A stretch of 64,000 bases of DNA from Paenibacillus sp. Soil787 (GTDB taxonomy: Bacteria; Bacillota; Bacilli; Paenibacillales; NBRC-103111), in contig NZ_LMSP01000006.1 in NCBI RefSeq assembly GCF_001429545.1, positions 103,615 through 167,614 of the forward strand, in the 5' to 3' direction. The position numbers and the translations under genes were made by a program. A model generated the notes under the pieces. It made no database searches and was not told the DNA's origin. It saw only the letters and a program-made list of their open reading frames with translations. The stretch's first letter is position 1. Each line of letters begins with the position of its first letter. This document shows positions 26,640 through 34,810 of the stretch, piece by piece.

Positions 26640-27848
26640 ATGGTTTTATTAAGAAAGGTGAGTTCCTTGCGAAAAAAACGGATTTTGCTCTTATCCGAGG
26701 GCTTCGGGAAAGGTCACACACAAGCGGCTCACGCGCTTTCAGTGGAGCTAAGACAAAGCTCATCTGAAATTATCACACGAGTGATCGAGCTTGGCGCTTT
26801 TTTGCATCCTACCTTAGCACCTTGGATCTTTTCGGCATACCGCCGCACGGTTACATCACAACCCAAACTCTATGGTATGCTTTACCGTAATCAATATGAA
26901 AAGTCGCCTAACCGCGTTGCAGCGCTTATGCTGCATCGTATTTTCTACTCCCAAACGAAAGCAATTATCAAGCAGCTTAAACCAGATATCATCGTTTGCA
27001 CGCATCCTTTTCCGAGCATTATCGTCTCTCGTCTCAAAAGAGCTGGACTTGCTGTTCCACTCTTCACCGTCATCACCGATTATGACGTTCATGGCACTTG
27101 GATTGATCCCGCAGTGGATAAATATTTGGTTTCAACACCATTGGTGAGAGAACGCATGATAGGCCGCGGCGTGCCGGAAACGCATGTTGAAGTCACAGGG
27201 ATTCCTGTGCATCCTAATTTCCGTTTGGAACATAGCAAAGAGCAGATTCGCCAAGAGTTTGGTCTACAAGCAATGCCCACTGTTATGGTCATGGGCGGCG
27301 GTTGGGGTGTATTTAAAAAGGAAGAAAAGGAAGAACTGCTGACGTATTTGGCAAGCTGGAGCAAGGATATCCAGCTTCTAATCTGCCTGGGGACGAATGA
27401 AAAAGCGCGTCAACAACTGCTCGAGGAAGACGTGTTCCGGCAGCCTAACGTACATCTGATCGGTTACACAAGCGAGATTAACAAGCTGATGGACATCTCC
27501 GATCTGCTCATTACGAAGCCGGGCGGGATGACCTGTACAGAAGCGATGGCCAAAGGCATTCCGATGCTGTTCTACAGTCCCATTCCCGGTCAAGAGGAGA
27601 AGAACTGTGACTATTTTCAGGAACAGGGTTATGGTCAGAAAATTATTTCGTTAGAGATGATAGATCACTGGTTCAAATTGCTGCTTGAACAGTATCCAGA
27701 ACTAGTGAAACGTAGAATGGATATCCGTAACCATCAAAAATATACGGCGCAAGACTGCTCCGCGGCGATCATTCAATATTTAAAGTTATCGGAGAAGCGC
27801 CCTTATATGCAGGCATCAACAACAACACCGCTCATACAATGGTATTAA
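26640..27848 (+). CDS. UgtP/MGDG-synthase-like diacylglycerol glycosyltransferase
   Basis: A ~400-residue GT-B fold glycosyltransferase that in this family adds sugar to diacylglycerol, making glycolipids and lipoteichoic-acid anchors at the membrane. The N-terminal block SEGFGKGHTQAAHAL is the MGDG-synthase signature. The acceptor-side block is TVITDYDVHGTWI (about residue 145). The nucleotide-sugar block is ITKPGGMTCTEAMAKGIPML (about 290). The start may be ATG 26640 or TTG 26667, which has AAAGGTGAG just upstream and would begin at the conserved RKKRILLL. The end overlaps a strong hairpin (27824-27867). Confidence 0.87.
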   Translation: MVLLRKVSSLRKKRILLLSEGFGKGHTQAAHALSVELRQSSSEIITRVIELGAFLHPTLAPWIFSAYRRTVTSQPKLYGMLYRNQYEKSPNRVAALMLHRIFYSQTKAIIKQLKPDIIVCTHPFPSIIVSRLKRAGLAVPLFTVITDYDVHGTWIDPAVDKYLVSTPLVRERMIGRGVPETHVEVTGIPVHPNFRLEHSKEQIRQEFGLQAMPTVMVMGGGWGVFKKEEKEELLTYLASWSKDIQLLICLGTNEKARQQLLEEDVFRQPNVHLIGYTSEINKLMDISDLLITKPGGMTCTEAMAKGIPMLFYSPIPGQEEKNCDYFQEQGYGQKIISLEMIDHWFKLLLEQYPELVKRRMDIRNHQKYTAQDCSAAIIQYLKLSEKRPYMQASTTTPLIQWY

Positions 27849-27873
27849 CCATGTATAGGGCGGTGTTTTATTT
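27824..27873 (+). terminator. Terminator/attenuator hairpin overlapping the next ribosome site
   Basis: AACACCGCTCATACAATGG pairs with CCATGTATAGGGCGGTGTT, one of the longest stems in the window, followed by TTATTT. It starts inside the glycosyltransferase gene. Its 3' arm contains GGGCGG, the only plausible ribosome site of the gene at 27874. When formed, it should both stop transcription and hide that site. Confidence 0.75.
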
Positions 27874-28371
27874 ATGGATCCCCTTCACCGATTTGGCAAG
27901 CAGTTCATTTTCACTTATTTGCTTATCTGGTTCGTCGGCAGCCTCTGGATGATGGCTGTGCTTGGCAGCGGCTCTGTTCAGGGAAAGCTATTCGGTGTAG
28001 ATGTAAATCTATATCATGAGTATGTGAGCTTTGGATTTGCAGGAGCTTTGGGCGGGGCGCTGTATGGACTGCGCATGTTTCATGAGCATTACCACGACCT
28101 CACTAATCAGTGGGTATATTGGTACCTGATGCGTCCAATCCTATGCTTCGGATCAGCGATTATTACCATTGTCTTATTCGAGAGCGGCATTCTGCTGCTG
28201 CAAGTCGGGGACTCGATGGCCGCCCGTATCAGTGTGGCCTTTCTAACCGGATATGGGTACGGGAAATTCATGGAGAAGATTCGTGCATTGACGAATACGT
28301 TTTTTAATGGCAGTGGGAATGGGAGCAGTAACGGAAACGGAAATAACGGCGGTGATCAGCCGAAGGCCTAA
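27874..28371 (+). CDS. Hypothetical membrane protein with four helices and Asn/Gly tail
   Basis: A 165-residue integral membrane protein with four predicted helices (about 10-32, 48-65, 85-105, 115-132) and a low-complexity tail of Gly, Ser and Asn. Conserved-looking polar residues (YHEYVSFGFAGALGG, MFHEHYHD) lie around helix 2. I do not recognise a family. Its ribosome site (GGGCGG) is embedded in the 3' arm of the hairpin that ends the upstream gene, so expression may be attenuated. Confidence 0.75.
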   Translation: MDPLHRFGKQFIFTYLLIWFVGSLWMMAVLGSGSVQGKLFGVDVNLYHEYVSFGFAGALGGALYGLRMFHEHYHDLTNQWVYWYLMRPILCFGSAIITIVLFESGILLLQVGDSMAARISVAFLTGYGYGKFMEKIRALTNTFFNGSGNGSSNGNGNNGGDQPKA

Positions 28372-28379
28372 TAGAATTG

Positions 28380-28420
28380 TGCAAAAGACATGTTGCCGCC
28401 GCAGCATGTCTTTTTTTGCT
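28380..28420 (+). terminator. Rho-independent terminator
   Basis: AAAAGACATGTTGC pairs with GCAGCATGTCTTTT, followed by TTTTTTTGC, 10 bp after the membrane-protein stop. Confidence 0.9.
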
Positions 28421-28522
28421 CAAAATCACCAAAAAAACTGAATCGTTCCAAATTTATATTGAATTGGATTGGGTTAATTGGAGATTATAATTTTGTCACC
28501 TACTTGTATGAAGGAGAGAACC

Positions 28523-29254
28523 ATGAGAATATTCTTGATTTTGTGTATATGTCTATTTTTGATACAGCCCGCTGTTAATGCTAGTTCTGTCCCTAAGAAA
28601 GATCGAGCTTATTATGAGACGCGCGGAGAAATCGTTTGGGAAGTAACCACCGATGAAAAAGTCATTGCACTAACGTTCGACGATGGTCCTCACCCTGAGT
28701 ACACACCTCAGATCCTGGAACTGCTTAAACAGTATGAGGCTAAAGCCACTTTTTTCGTTGTAGGTAATAAAGTAAAGCTTTATCCTGATGTTCTAAATCA
28801 AACCATACGTGAGGGCCATGAGATAGCTAATCATACATATACCCACGCCTATCTGAGCAAAAAAAACAACATCAAAAAAGAAATTAATAAAACAGAGGAA
28901 CTTATCTATGACACAACTGGAAAGCGGTGCCTATTGTTTCGCCCACCTGGAGGGTTCTATAACGAGCGGCTTGTAGCTACTGTCCGAGCAGAAGGTTATA
29001 AGATGATAATGTGGAGTTGGCAATTGGATACAAAGGATTGGAGCACACCAGGGGTCAACAAAATTGTAGATCGCGTATTAAAGAATGCGAAAAACGGAAA
29101 TATTGTGTTATTTCATGACTATATTGAAGGTCCTACAGACACCATAGCAGCCTTGAAGATCATTTTGCCAGAATTAAAAAATAGGGGGTATCAACTAGTT
29201 ACCGTTTCACAGCTTCTAAACTATAACAAGGTTCTTCCTGCAAAAATTAATTAG
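28523..29254 (+). CDS. Secreted polysaccharide deacetylase (NodB domain), catalytic
   Basis: A 243-residue exported carbohydrate esterase family 4 protein. The signal peptide is about residues 1-20 (LCICLFLIQPAVNA). The NodB domain has the catalytic TFDDGP at 51-56, metal-binding H104 and H108 in HEIANHTYTH, FRPPGG, WSWQLDTKDW and VLFHDY. It should remove acetyl groups from peptidoglycan or another N-acetylated glycan. AAGGAG precedes ATG 28523; upstream in-frame codons lack a ribosome site. It is followed 54 bp later by a second, atypical deacetylase. Confidence 0.93.
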   Translation: MRIFLILCICLFLIQPAVNASSVPKKDRAYYETRGEIVWEVTTDEKVIALTFDDGPHPEYTPQILELLKQYEAKATFFVVGNKVKLYPDVLNQTIREGHEIANHTYTHAYLSKKNNIKKEINKTEELIYDTTGKRCLLFRPPGGFYNERLVATVRAEGYKMIMWSWQLDTKDWSTPGVNKIVDRVLKNAKNGNIVLFHDYIEGPTDTIAALKIILPELKNRGYQLVTVSQLLNYNKVLPAKIN

Positions 29255-29308
29255 ACATAGAAATGCCTAAATCTAAAAAGTGATTTGATTGGAATGGAGT
29301 GCATTGCG

Positions 29309-30235
29309 ATGGCACAGTTTAAGCTACGTTATTGTTTGATACTTTGTACGCTGCCTGTTTTGTTCGGATTCACAGTATCCGCTGGTGATTCCGTCATGAC
29401 CGAGATTATGAATGAAGCTCCAAAAAAGCGAATCTTACCTATTTCCGCCAGAATAGATCGTGTTGACGGTGCAATCCCTGGTTACAACGGTCTGGAAGTC
29501 GATATTCAAAAGACATACGAAATGAACAAGAATAACCTTGGCGGAAGAGCTATTCATTATGTTTATAAGGAAATACCGCCGGAGATTCATCTTAACCAGT
29601 TGGGAGCAGCCCCCATTTATCGAGGTAACCCTCAAAAACCTATGGTTTCGTTCATGATTAATGTGGCATGGGGAAATGAATATCTCCCTCTGATTCTCGA
29701 TACACTGGACAAGCATCATGTGAAAACAACTTTCTTCCTTGACGGATCTTGGCTTAAAAAAAATGTGATCACGGCCAAACAAATCCTGAGCCGCGGCCAT
29801 GAATTATCCAATCATGCTTATTCTCATAAAAACATGAGCCAATTAAGCAATAGCCAAGCCTACCAAGAAATCTCGAGAACCGAGAAACTGCTCTCACAAG
29901 AACTGCAAGTAAAAAACCGATGGTTTGCTCCACCGTCGGGTGATTTCGATAAAGAGACTGTTGAAGTTGCTCAAAGTATGAAGCTGAATACGGTGTTGTG
30001 GACGCTAGATACGATAGATTGGAGAAATCCAAGCCCGCAATCCATTGTTCAAAAAATAAATACAAAAGTGGACAAAGGATTCTTAATCCTCATGCATCCT
30101 ACTCGATCAGCAAGTAAAGCCTTGGACGGCATGATAACCGCTGTCAAGAATAAAGGATTGCACGTAGGGACTGTAAGTGATGTATTATCTACAAATCGGG
30201 TTCCAGTTGGTGAACAGTACTTTGGGACCGAATAA
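29309..30235 (+). CDS. YlxY-like polysaccharide deacetylase-fold protein lacking the catalytic Asp pair
   Basis: A ~308-residue exported NodB-fold protein. An N-terminal signal peptide (about 1-26) and a ~95-residue linker precede the NodB region. Where catalytic family members have TFDDGP, this one has FMINVAWGNEYLP, as in the Bacillus YlxY group. The metal-type histidines are kept (HELSNHAYSHKNM), and the later blocks APPSGDFD and LMHPT are present. Deacetylase activity is therefore uncertain. ATG 29309 is chosen with TGGAG 9 nt upstream; an in-frame TTG at 29285 is less likely. It probably shares a transcript with the catalytic deacetylase upstream. Confidence 0.87.
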   Translation: MAQFKLRYCLILCTLPVLFGFTVSAGDSVMTEIMNEAPKKRILPISARIDRVDGAIPGYNGLEVDIQKTYEMNKNNLGGRAIHYVYKEIPPEIHLNQLGAAPIYRGNPQKPMVSFMINVAWGNEYLPLILDTLDKHHVKTTFFLDGSWLKKNVITAKQILSRGHELSNHAYSHKNMSQLSNSQAYQEISRTEKLLSQELQVKNRWFAPPSGDFDKETVEVAQSMKLNTVLWTLDTIDWRNPSPQSIVQKINTKVDKGFLILMHPTRSASKALDGMITAVKNKGLHVGTVSDVLSTNRVPVGEQYFGTE

Positions 30236-30253
30236 TGCGGGACTTTTGAGGAG

Positions 30254-31015
30254 TTACAGAACGCGCTTAGCCTGGACAAAGCGCTCTTTCCAAGAACTAT
30301 TCAATTCAGATATTGTGACTCCAATGCCAGGGCGGAAGGTATGCAGCATAAGACCGTTACCTAAGTACACCGCAACATGTCCGATACGGTCGATGCCGCT
30401 TTTAGTTTTTCTTTTGGGAGTGGTGAAAAATACGAGATCACCTTCACGTAGTTGATCGATGGCTACCTCTGTACCCAGCTGACTCTGCTGCCTTGAATCT
30501 CGCGGCAGCAACACCCCTTGACTGATAAAGATATATCTCAAGAAGGAAGAACAGTCGAAAGAGTCGGTTTGGTCCGACTTCGCCCCGAATACGTAGGGGG
30601 TTCCAAGAAAGCTAAATCCTTTCACAATGAGATGATCGGCTTTGCGTTTCCAGTTCGGCTCCTTTTGATCCGAATGGGCAAGCTGTTCAAAATGTGCGAC
30701 GACTTTAGCTATTTCGGCGGCGGATATCTTTACATTCTTCGCATTTGGGACTGGATCATCTCCATCTTGGGTCTGATCTTGTGTGAGAGCGTTCTCATTC
30801 TCCTTCACGGCAGCCGTGCTGGACGACGACTTGGCAGGGGCTGGCCCTTGGTTCGGTTTACGCTCTTCAGCCTTTGATTTCGCTGAAGGCTCCGCCACTT
30901 CGCTGGCTGTACCTGCAGCCGATAATGCCATGTCCTCAGGATTTTTCATGGTAAAACCGATTAGTACCAAAAGAGCAAGAACTAGAGCGACAATCGCATA
31001 TTTTGGGGCAAGCAT
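30254..31015 (-). CDS. Membrane-anchored NlpC/P60 cell-wall peptidase
   Basis: A ~253-residue protein with a cytoplasmic stub, one membrane helix (about 4-22) and a polar linker rich in Glu, Lys, Ala and Ser (25-95). A C-terminal NlpC/P60 domain follows, with catalytic Cys in DSFDCSSF, His in IGHVAVYLG and a third polar residue region MLHTFR. It is expected to cut gamma-D-glutamyl-diamino acid bonds in peptidoglycan. AGGAGG is 6 nt before ATG 31015. The gene converges on the deacetylase genes, with 18 bp between stops. Confidence 0.9.
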   Translation of the reverse strand: MLAPKYAIVALVLALLVLIGFTMKNPEDMALSAAGTASEVAEPSAKSKAEERKPNQGPAPAKSSSSTAAVKENENALTQDQTQDGDDPVPNAKNVKISAAEIAKVVAHFEQLAHSDQKEPNWKRKADHLIVKGFSFLGTPYVFGAKSDQTDSFDCSSFLRYIFISQGVLLPRDSRQQSQLGTEVAIDQLREGDLVFFTTPKRKTKSGIDRIGHVAVYLGNGLMLHTFRPGIGVTISELNSSWKERFVQAKRVL

Positions 31016-31119
31016 GTGTAGCCTCCTATAGACAACTAGTATACCTATAGCATTCAATGGCCGATGACAAGGTTAGGGGGTATACATAATGGGATTTCAT
31101 GGGTGATGAGGCAGCAACG

Positions 31120-31211
31120 AAGGATAAACGACTCCGTCGTCCTTCAGGGATGAGCGCGTTTGTCAAGGTAGATGCGAAGCAAAAGTATAAAACTTATACT
31201 TTCTTATCTAC
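31120..31211. repeat. Dispersed ~95-bp repeat, copy C
   Basis: Starts AAGGATAAACGACTCCGTCG and ends TTATCTAC, like copy A. It contains both stems, including the 9-bp AAAGTATAA/TTATACTTT. It lies between two minus-strand genes, directly beside the terminator of the Asp-box lipoprotein. Its orientation on the plus strand is the same as in the other two copies. Confidence 0.9.
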
Positions 31212-31215
31212 GAAC

Positions 31216-31264
31216 AGCAAAGAAGCCTTTCCGTCAGCAGATCTCTGCTTCCGGAAAGGCTTCT
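31216..31264 (-). terminator. Terminator of the Asp-box lipoprotein gene
   Basis: On the minus strand AGAAGCCTTTCCGGAAGC pairs with the complementary arm ending CGGAAAGGCTTCTTT, just after the stop. Confidence 0.88.
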
Positions 31265-31267
31265 ACT

Positions 31268-32464
31268 TCATTTCAGTGCATTAAACGTATGCACCTTGTT
31301 CCAACTAACACCACCGCTAGCAGTGGTGTACATCACGCTTGGCTGCTCATTGTCATTCGTGATGAGCCAGCCTTGAGTTATGTCTGCCATTGCGAGCAGC
31401 AGCTCACCATAGCCTGTGAACGACTCCTTGCCGTTCACCCATGTCTTGCCGCCGTCCTTGGTCCACCCGACGGAGTTCGGCTTGTCGCAGCTTGGGCACT
31501 GCCCGCCCATATAAGCTACGTCTGGACTGACGACGTAGAGAGGCCCGGGCTTGGAACCCGTATTCTTCGGCCCCGTGTTCTCACCCGCAGGGAAGCCAGG
31601 GGCTGGTCCACCACCTGCGGTGCTGTTTGCCAGAACCGTCAGCCAGTTTTTCCCGCCGTCTTTCGTGTGAAACAACGAATACGAGGTTTGGGTCATCCCT
31701 GATTCGCCTATTAACTCAACCCATGCATCGTTTATACCCGCAGAACGAATAACGACACCGGTTAGCGAAGCTGCTGTTTTACGCGACATCACCTTATTCC
31801 ATGTCTTACCGCCATCCTGTGTTCGCTGGACTTCAATAACATCCTTGACTTGTCTAACCGCCCATCCATTATTTTTATCATGGAAATAGGCGTCCCCCTT
31901 CGTTCCCTCAGGTACTGACAAGGAAGTCCATTTCACTCCTCCATCCACGGTGTGTGCATTTCCGCTAAATGCTTCCGTCTTCGATACAAAATGAAGGAAC
32001 GCCTGATTCGGCACTTTACCAATGGATGTCCAGTGTTGGCCTCCATCCTTCGTACTTAGCAGTTTCCCTTCATCCGAGGCAACTGCCCAAGCATCTTGGC
32101 TATTCAGAGCGAACAACTGCTTAATGTCGCCTGTCCCTTCGTATTGAACTTTCCATTTCACACCGCCATCGTCTGTTCGTGCGATCCAACCTTTGCCGCC
32201 GATCCAGCCGGATTTGGCATCAGCCAGCCTTACCGCTGTTACCCCGTTCATTGATACCTTCGATGGCGTTTCATTACCTTTATTGGGAACCGCTGTCGAA
32301 CCAGGAGTTGGCGTTTCAGCCGCCGTTGTCGGTTGTGGCGTGATCGTTGCACTAGGTGTCGGTGAATTTGAAGCATTCACTGTTCCGCTTGCTGTACCGG
32401 ATGATTGACACCCTGTAAGTGCGAATACTGTTATTACCAAAAGTGTAAACGTTTTTCTCAACAT
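31268..32464 (-). CDS. Lipoprotein with Asp-box (BNR/Ycf48-like) beta-propeller
   Basis: A ~398-residue secreted lipoprotein. The lipobox ALTGC is followed by a Ser/Thr/Pro-rich linker to about residue 75. A propeller-like domain follows with at least five Asp-boxes of the type S/T-x-D-G-G-x-x-W: ARTDDGGVKW, STKDGGQHW, RTQDGGKTW, HTKDGGKNW, WTKDGGKTW. A late AGGNTGPKN-like low-complexity segment lies near 290. The Ycf48 fold usually binds or chaperones partners; the ligand here is unknown. Three consecutive ATGs (32470, 32467, 32464) follow GGGAG, and the third has the best spacing. Confidence 0.82.
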   Translation of the reverse strand: MLRKTFTLLVITVFALTGCQSSGTASGTVNASNSPTPSATITPQPTTAAETPTPGSTAVPNKGNETPSKVSMNGVTAVRLADAKSGWIGGKGWIARTDDGGVKWKVQYEGTGDIKQLFALNSQDAWAVASDEGKLLSTKDGGQHWTSIGKVPNQAFLHFVSKTEAFSGNAHTVDGGVKWTSLSVPEGTKGDAYFHDKNNGWAVRQVKDVIEVQRTQDGGKTWNKVMSRKTAASLTGVVIRSAGINDAWVELIGESGMTQTSYSLFHTKDGGKNWLTVLANSTAGGGPAPGFPAGENTGPKNTGSKPGPLYVVSPDVAYMGGQCPSCDKPNSVGWTKDGGKTWVNGKESFTGYGELLLAMADITQGWLITNDNEQPSVMYTTASGGVSWNKVHTFNALK

Positions 32465-32692
32465 CATCATAGCTCCCTTCATAACTAACCCTTCATCGAT
32501 CTACCTTATAGACGTAACTTTCATAGGAAAAGTTGAGCCCTAGACAAAATAATAATTGGAAAATTTAGTAGTCCCGTAGCGTATAGTGCATATGTTGGCA
32601 GCACGAATGACCGCCATCCCCTTTCTAGCAAAATAATAAATTAGGCATGACTCATCCCATAGACGAATACAATCGAATCAAGGAGGGGGACA

Positions 32693-32737
32693 TTGTTACG
32701 GAAAGGAAGAGGATCGGTTGAAATTCATCTGGGGTAA
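32693..32737 (+). CDS. Possible 14-codon leader peptide overlapping the M23 start
   Basis: A very strong ribosome site (AGGAGGGGG, 32681-32689) is followed 3-6 nt later by TTG and a 14-codon frame (MLRKGRGSVEIHLG). This frame ends 20 bp inside the next gene, whose own TTG start (32718) has only a modest AGAGGA. Translation of the leader would bring ribosomes across the M23 start, so it may couple or set the level of that gene. It could equally be chance. Confidence 0.3.
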   Translation: MLRKGRGSVEIHLG

Positions 32738-33728
32738 AAAAGAACTCACCTTAATGATCATTCCGGGCGCCAACCGCCGAACCGTAAGATTCAAGCTTCC
32801 GCACAGTAGTCTGTATATTGTGCCGAGCTTGATCCTGCTCGTGTTGATTGGATTTTTTGTCACGATTTACTTAATGAATATCTACTCCCATCAAACGAAA
32901 TCCAGCATGCAGCAAACATTCGATGGACAAGAACGCCAACTGGTTAATCAAATTACACTTAAAAATAGCGAACTGGAACAGCTTCAAACTAATTTGATTG
33001 ACTTATCCCAGCAAGCGAATGAATTTAAGGTGAAGTTAGAGGAAATTAAGAAATTGGATCATGTCATTCAGTTAATGAGCCAGACAGAAGGAACAAACCG
33101 GACAAGCAAAAAGATTTCTATGGAGAATACAGAAGCTCTGAGTGGCGTAAGCTCGGACATCGGTGGCAGCGAGGTCCCTGTTACTTCGCAAGAAGTAACT
33201 TCTTTGGTCAGCAGCACCAAACAAGGACTAACTTCGTTAGTTGGGGATATTAACGCGCTTCTTGTGAATTTGAACGAATCCGAAGCCAAGCTGGAAGAAG
33301 CCGAGCGTCTACGCAGCATTACGCCGACACTTTGGCCAACGGTGACCCACGTTATTACATCAGGGTTCGGCATACGAAGAGATCCTTTTACGCTTAAACC
33401 GACCATGCATGCCGGGATTGACCTCGATGGTGAGATCAATGACCCCGTATATGCCACTGCTGCAGGTAAAGTCGTAGAAGCGAGTTTTGACAACGAACAT
33501 GGCAATCATATTATTATCGACCATTCTCGAGGGATACAAACGGAGTACATGCATCTGAATAAAATCCTCGTCAAACGCGGAGAATCAGTAACGAAAGGTC
33601 AAAAGATCGGCCTACTCGGCTCCACAGGACGAAGCACGGGCTCCCATCTGCATTATGAAGTTCATAAGAACGGCGTCCAGATTGACCCCTTCCCTTATCT
33701 CATTACCAATAGAAAGGATGAACCCTAA
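32718..33728 (+). CDS. Membrane-anchored M23 (LytM) peptidase, module 2
   Basis: A 336-residue paralogue of the peptidase at 9358-10389 with the same plan: basic start with KELTLMIIPGAN, membrane helix (about 33-54), coiled coil (60-115), polar linker, second coiled segment (160-200) and LytM domain (205-330). The zinc ligands are intact: H231 and D235 in MHAGIDL, H310/H312 in SHLHYEV. The start is TTG 32718. Its stop overlaps the bactofilin start by one base (TAATG), indicating tight coupling. A cell-wall endopeptidase role working with the bactofilin is inferred. Confidence 0.92.
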   Translation: MKFIWGKKELTLMIIPGANRRTVRFKLPHSSLYIVPSLILLVLIGFFVTIYLMNIYSHQTKSSMQQTFDGQERQLVNQITLKNSELEQLQTNLIDLSQQANEFKVKLEEIKKLDHVIQLMSQTEGTNRTSKKISMENTEALSGVSSDIGGSEVPVTSQEVTSLVSSTKQGLTSLVGDINALLVNLNESEAKLEEAERLRSITPTLWPTVTHVITSGFGIRRDPFTLKPTMHAGIDLDGEINDPVYATAAGKVVEASFDNEHGNHIIIDHSRGIQTEYMHLNKILVKRGESVTKGQKIGLLGSTGRSTGSHLHYEVHKNGVQIDPFPYLITNRKDEP

Positions 33729-34174
33729 TGCTTGGAAGCTCAAAGACGAAGCGAATTGATGCGAAAACAACCGACACATTGATTGGAGGCAGCACCATTT
33801 GTGAGGGTAAAATCATGTCCGAAGCCAGCCTTCGCATCGAAGGCCAGATGAACGGCGACATTGAGTGCGCAGGCGACATCACCATTGGTGAGAACGCTGT
33901 TGTGCAGTCCAACATCCAGGCGCGCGATGTCATCGTTGCCGGCAAAGTGAAAGGCAATGTTCACACCAAAGGCAAGCTCATCGTGACCAGCTCCGGCGTG
34001 CTGGTTGGCAATATTGATGTCCGTTCCTTCATTATTGAGGAAGGCGGCATTTTTCAAGGAAGCAGTGCGATGAACCTCGCAGCCGTGAACGAAAAAGGAA
34101 ATGGCAAAGTCATCGATGCCAAAGCACATAAGCAGCAAAAGAACGAGCAGCAGGCTGCTTCTGGCGGGAACTAA
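33728..34174 (+). CDS. Bactofilin, module 2
   Basis: A 148-residue polymer-forming bactofilin, paralogous to 10395-10847. The beta-helix core (about 12-108) has TLIGGSTICEGKI, GDIECAGDITIGENA and GNIDVRSFIIEEG. The tail is Lys/Gln/Ala-rich, unlike the Thr/Asn-rich tail of module 1. The tail difference may direct the two polymers to different partners. It overlaps the upstream peptidase stop (TAATG), so the pair is a translational unit. Confidence 0.93.
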   Translation: MLGSSKTKRIDAKTTDTLIGGSTICEGKIMSEASLRIEGQMNGDIECAGDITIGENAVVQSNIQARDVIVAGKVKGNVHTKGKLIVTSSGVLVGNIDVRSFIIEEGGIFQGSSAMNLAAVNEKGNGKVIDAKAHKQQKNEQQAASGGN

Positions 34175-34209
34175 AATAATTCATATTGTTAATGGACATT
34201 AGAAATATA

Positions 34210-34258
34210 GACTGCCTATTATCCGGCCTTTTTGGTCAGGTTGTTGGCGGTCTTTATT
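34210..34258 (+). terminator. Possible terminator after bactofilin 2
   Basis: AGACTGCC pairs imperfectly with GGCGGTCTT, followed by TATTTTG. The loop is long (~30 nt), so this is a weak call. Confidence 0.4.
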
Positions 34259-34638
34259 TTGTTCTGTTCGATGGCACCTGACTTCTCTCGCTGCTGAAAA
34301 ATGGCAAAAGCGGAGTCTGTTTTCCCTGCTGCCCCTGTGGCGCGCGAAAACCAACCCTTCGTGCAGAACAACTGCAGCATTCGACCGGCAGTTCGGTGAT
34401 TGATGCCTAAATGAGTCACTACATCAATTGGCCGCAGCGGCCGAGCGAGACTGCATAGGCGGACCCAGTCCAGACGAGACGAACGACTTCCCCTCTCCGA
34501 AACGCTGCTCGAAGCAGTCTTTATTTTGTCCCCTAATCGACTTTCATCGTTAGGCGAATTGATGAAGCTGATGAAAAAGCCTGCATAAGTGCAGTCTTTT
34601 CTCAGTCGAGTCCAACGATTAGGGAGGAATTCCTGCAA
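34219..34638 (-). pseudogene. Duplicated C-terminal fragment of the DUF559-like gene
   Basis: This frame contains CSLARPLRPIDVVTHLGINH followed by RTAGRMLQLFCTKGWFS, matching the damaged gene at 34811-35429 and extending past the point where that copy has a stop. The DNA of 34318-34508 and 34811-34982 is a direct repeat with a few substitutions and a ~19-bp insertion. The N-terminal nuclease-like half is missing. The first ~45 and last ~40 codons have no counterpart, and no ribosome site supports a start. Most likely a partial duplication relic. Confidence 0.65.
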
Positions 34639-34765
34639 ATATACAGTATTATTGCAGCATTTCTGCTTGTTCCTGAGAAGTAGCTGCGAAAAAGTGTATT
34701 TTTGCAGGCATTTTATTTACCGAGCTAAATAAGAGGTAGAAAGGATGTATAAATGCAGCCATTCT
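34583..34765. repeat. Intergenic array, core GTATWWWTGCAG
   Basis: Degenerate units near 34584 (GCATAAGTGCAGTC), 34647 (GTATTATTGCAGCATTTC), 34698 (GTATTTTTGCAGGCATTTT) and 34750 (GTATAAATGCAGCCATTC) are spaced about 50-60 bp apart. They fill the space between the two relics of the nuclease-like gene. Confidence 0.6.
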
Positions 34766-34810
34766 ACAAGAGCTGATTTGCGCTTCGTTGAAGTTCGTAT
34801 CGCACGACGT

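Noticed and set aside
31172-31702. 176-residue plus-strand frame over repeat copy C and the lipoprotein gene
   Set aside because: It starts in a non-coding repeat and runs antisense through Asp-box repeats; no ribosome site.
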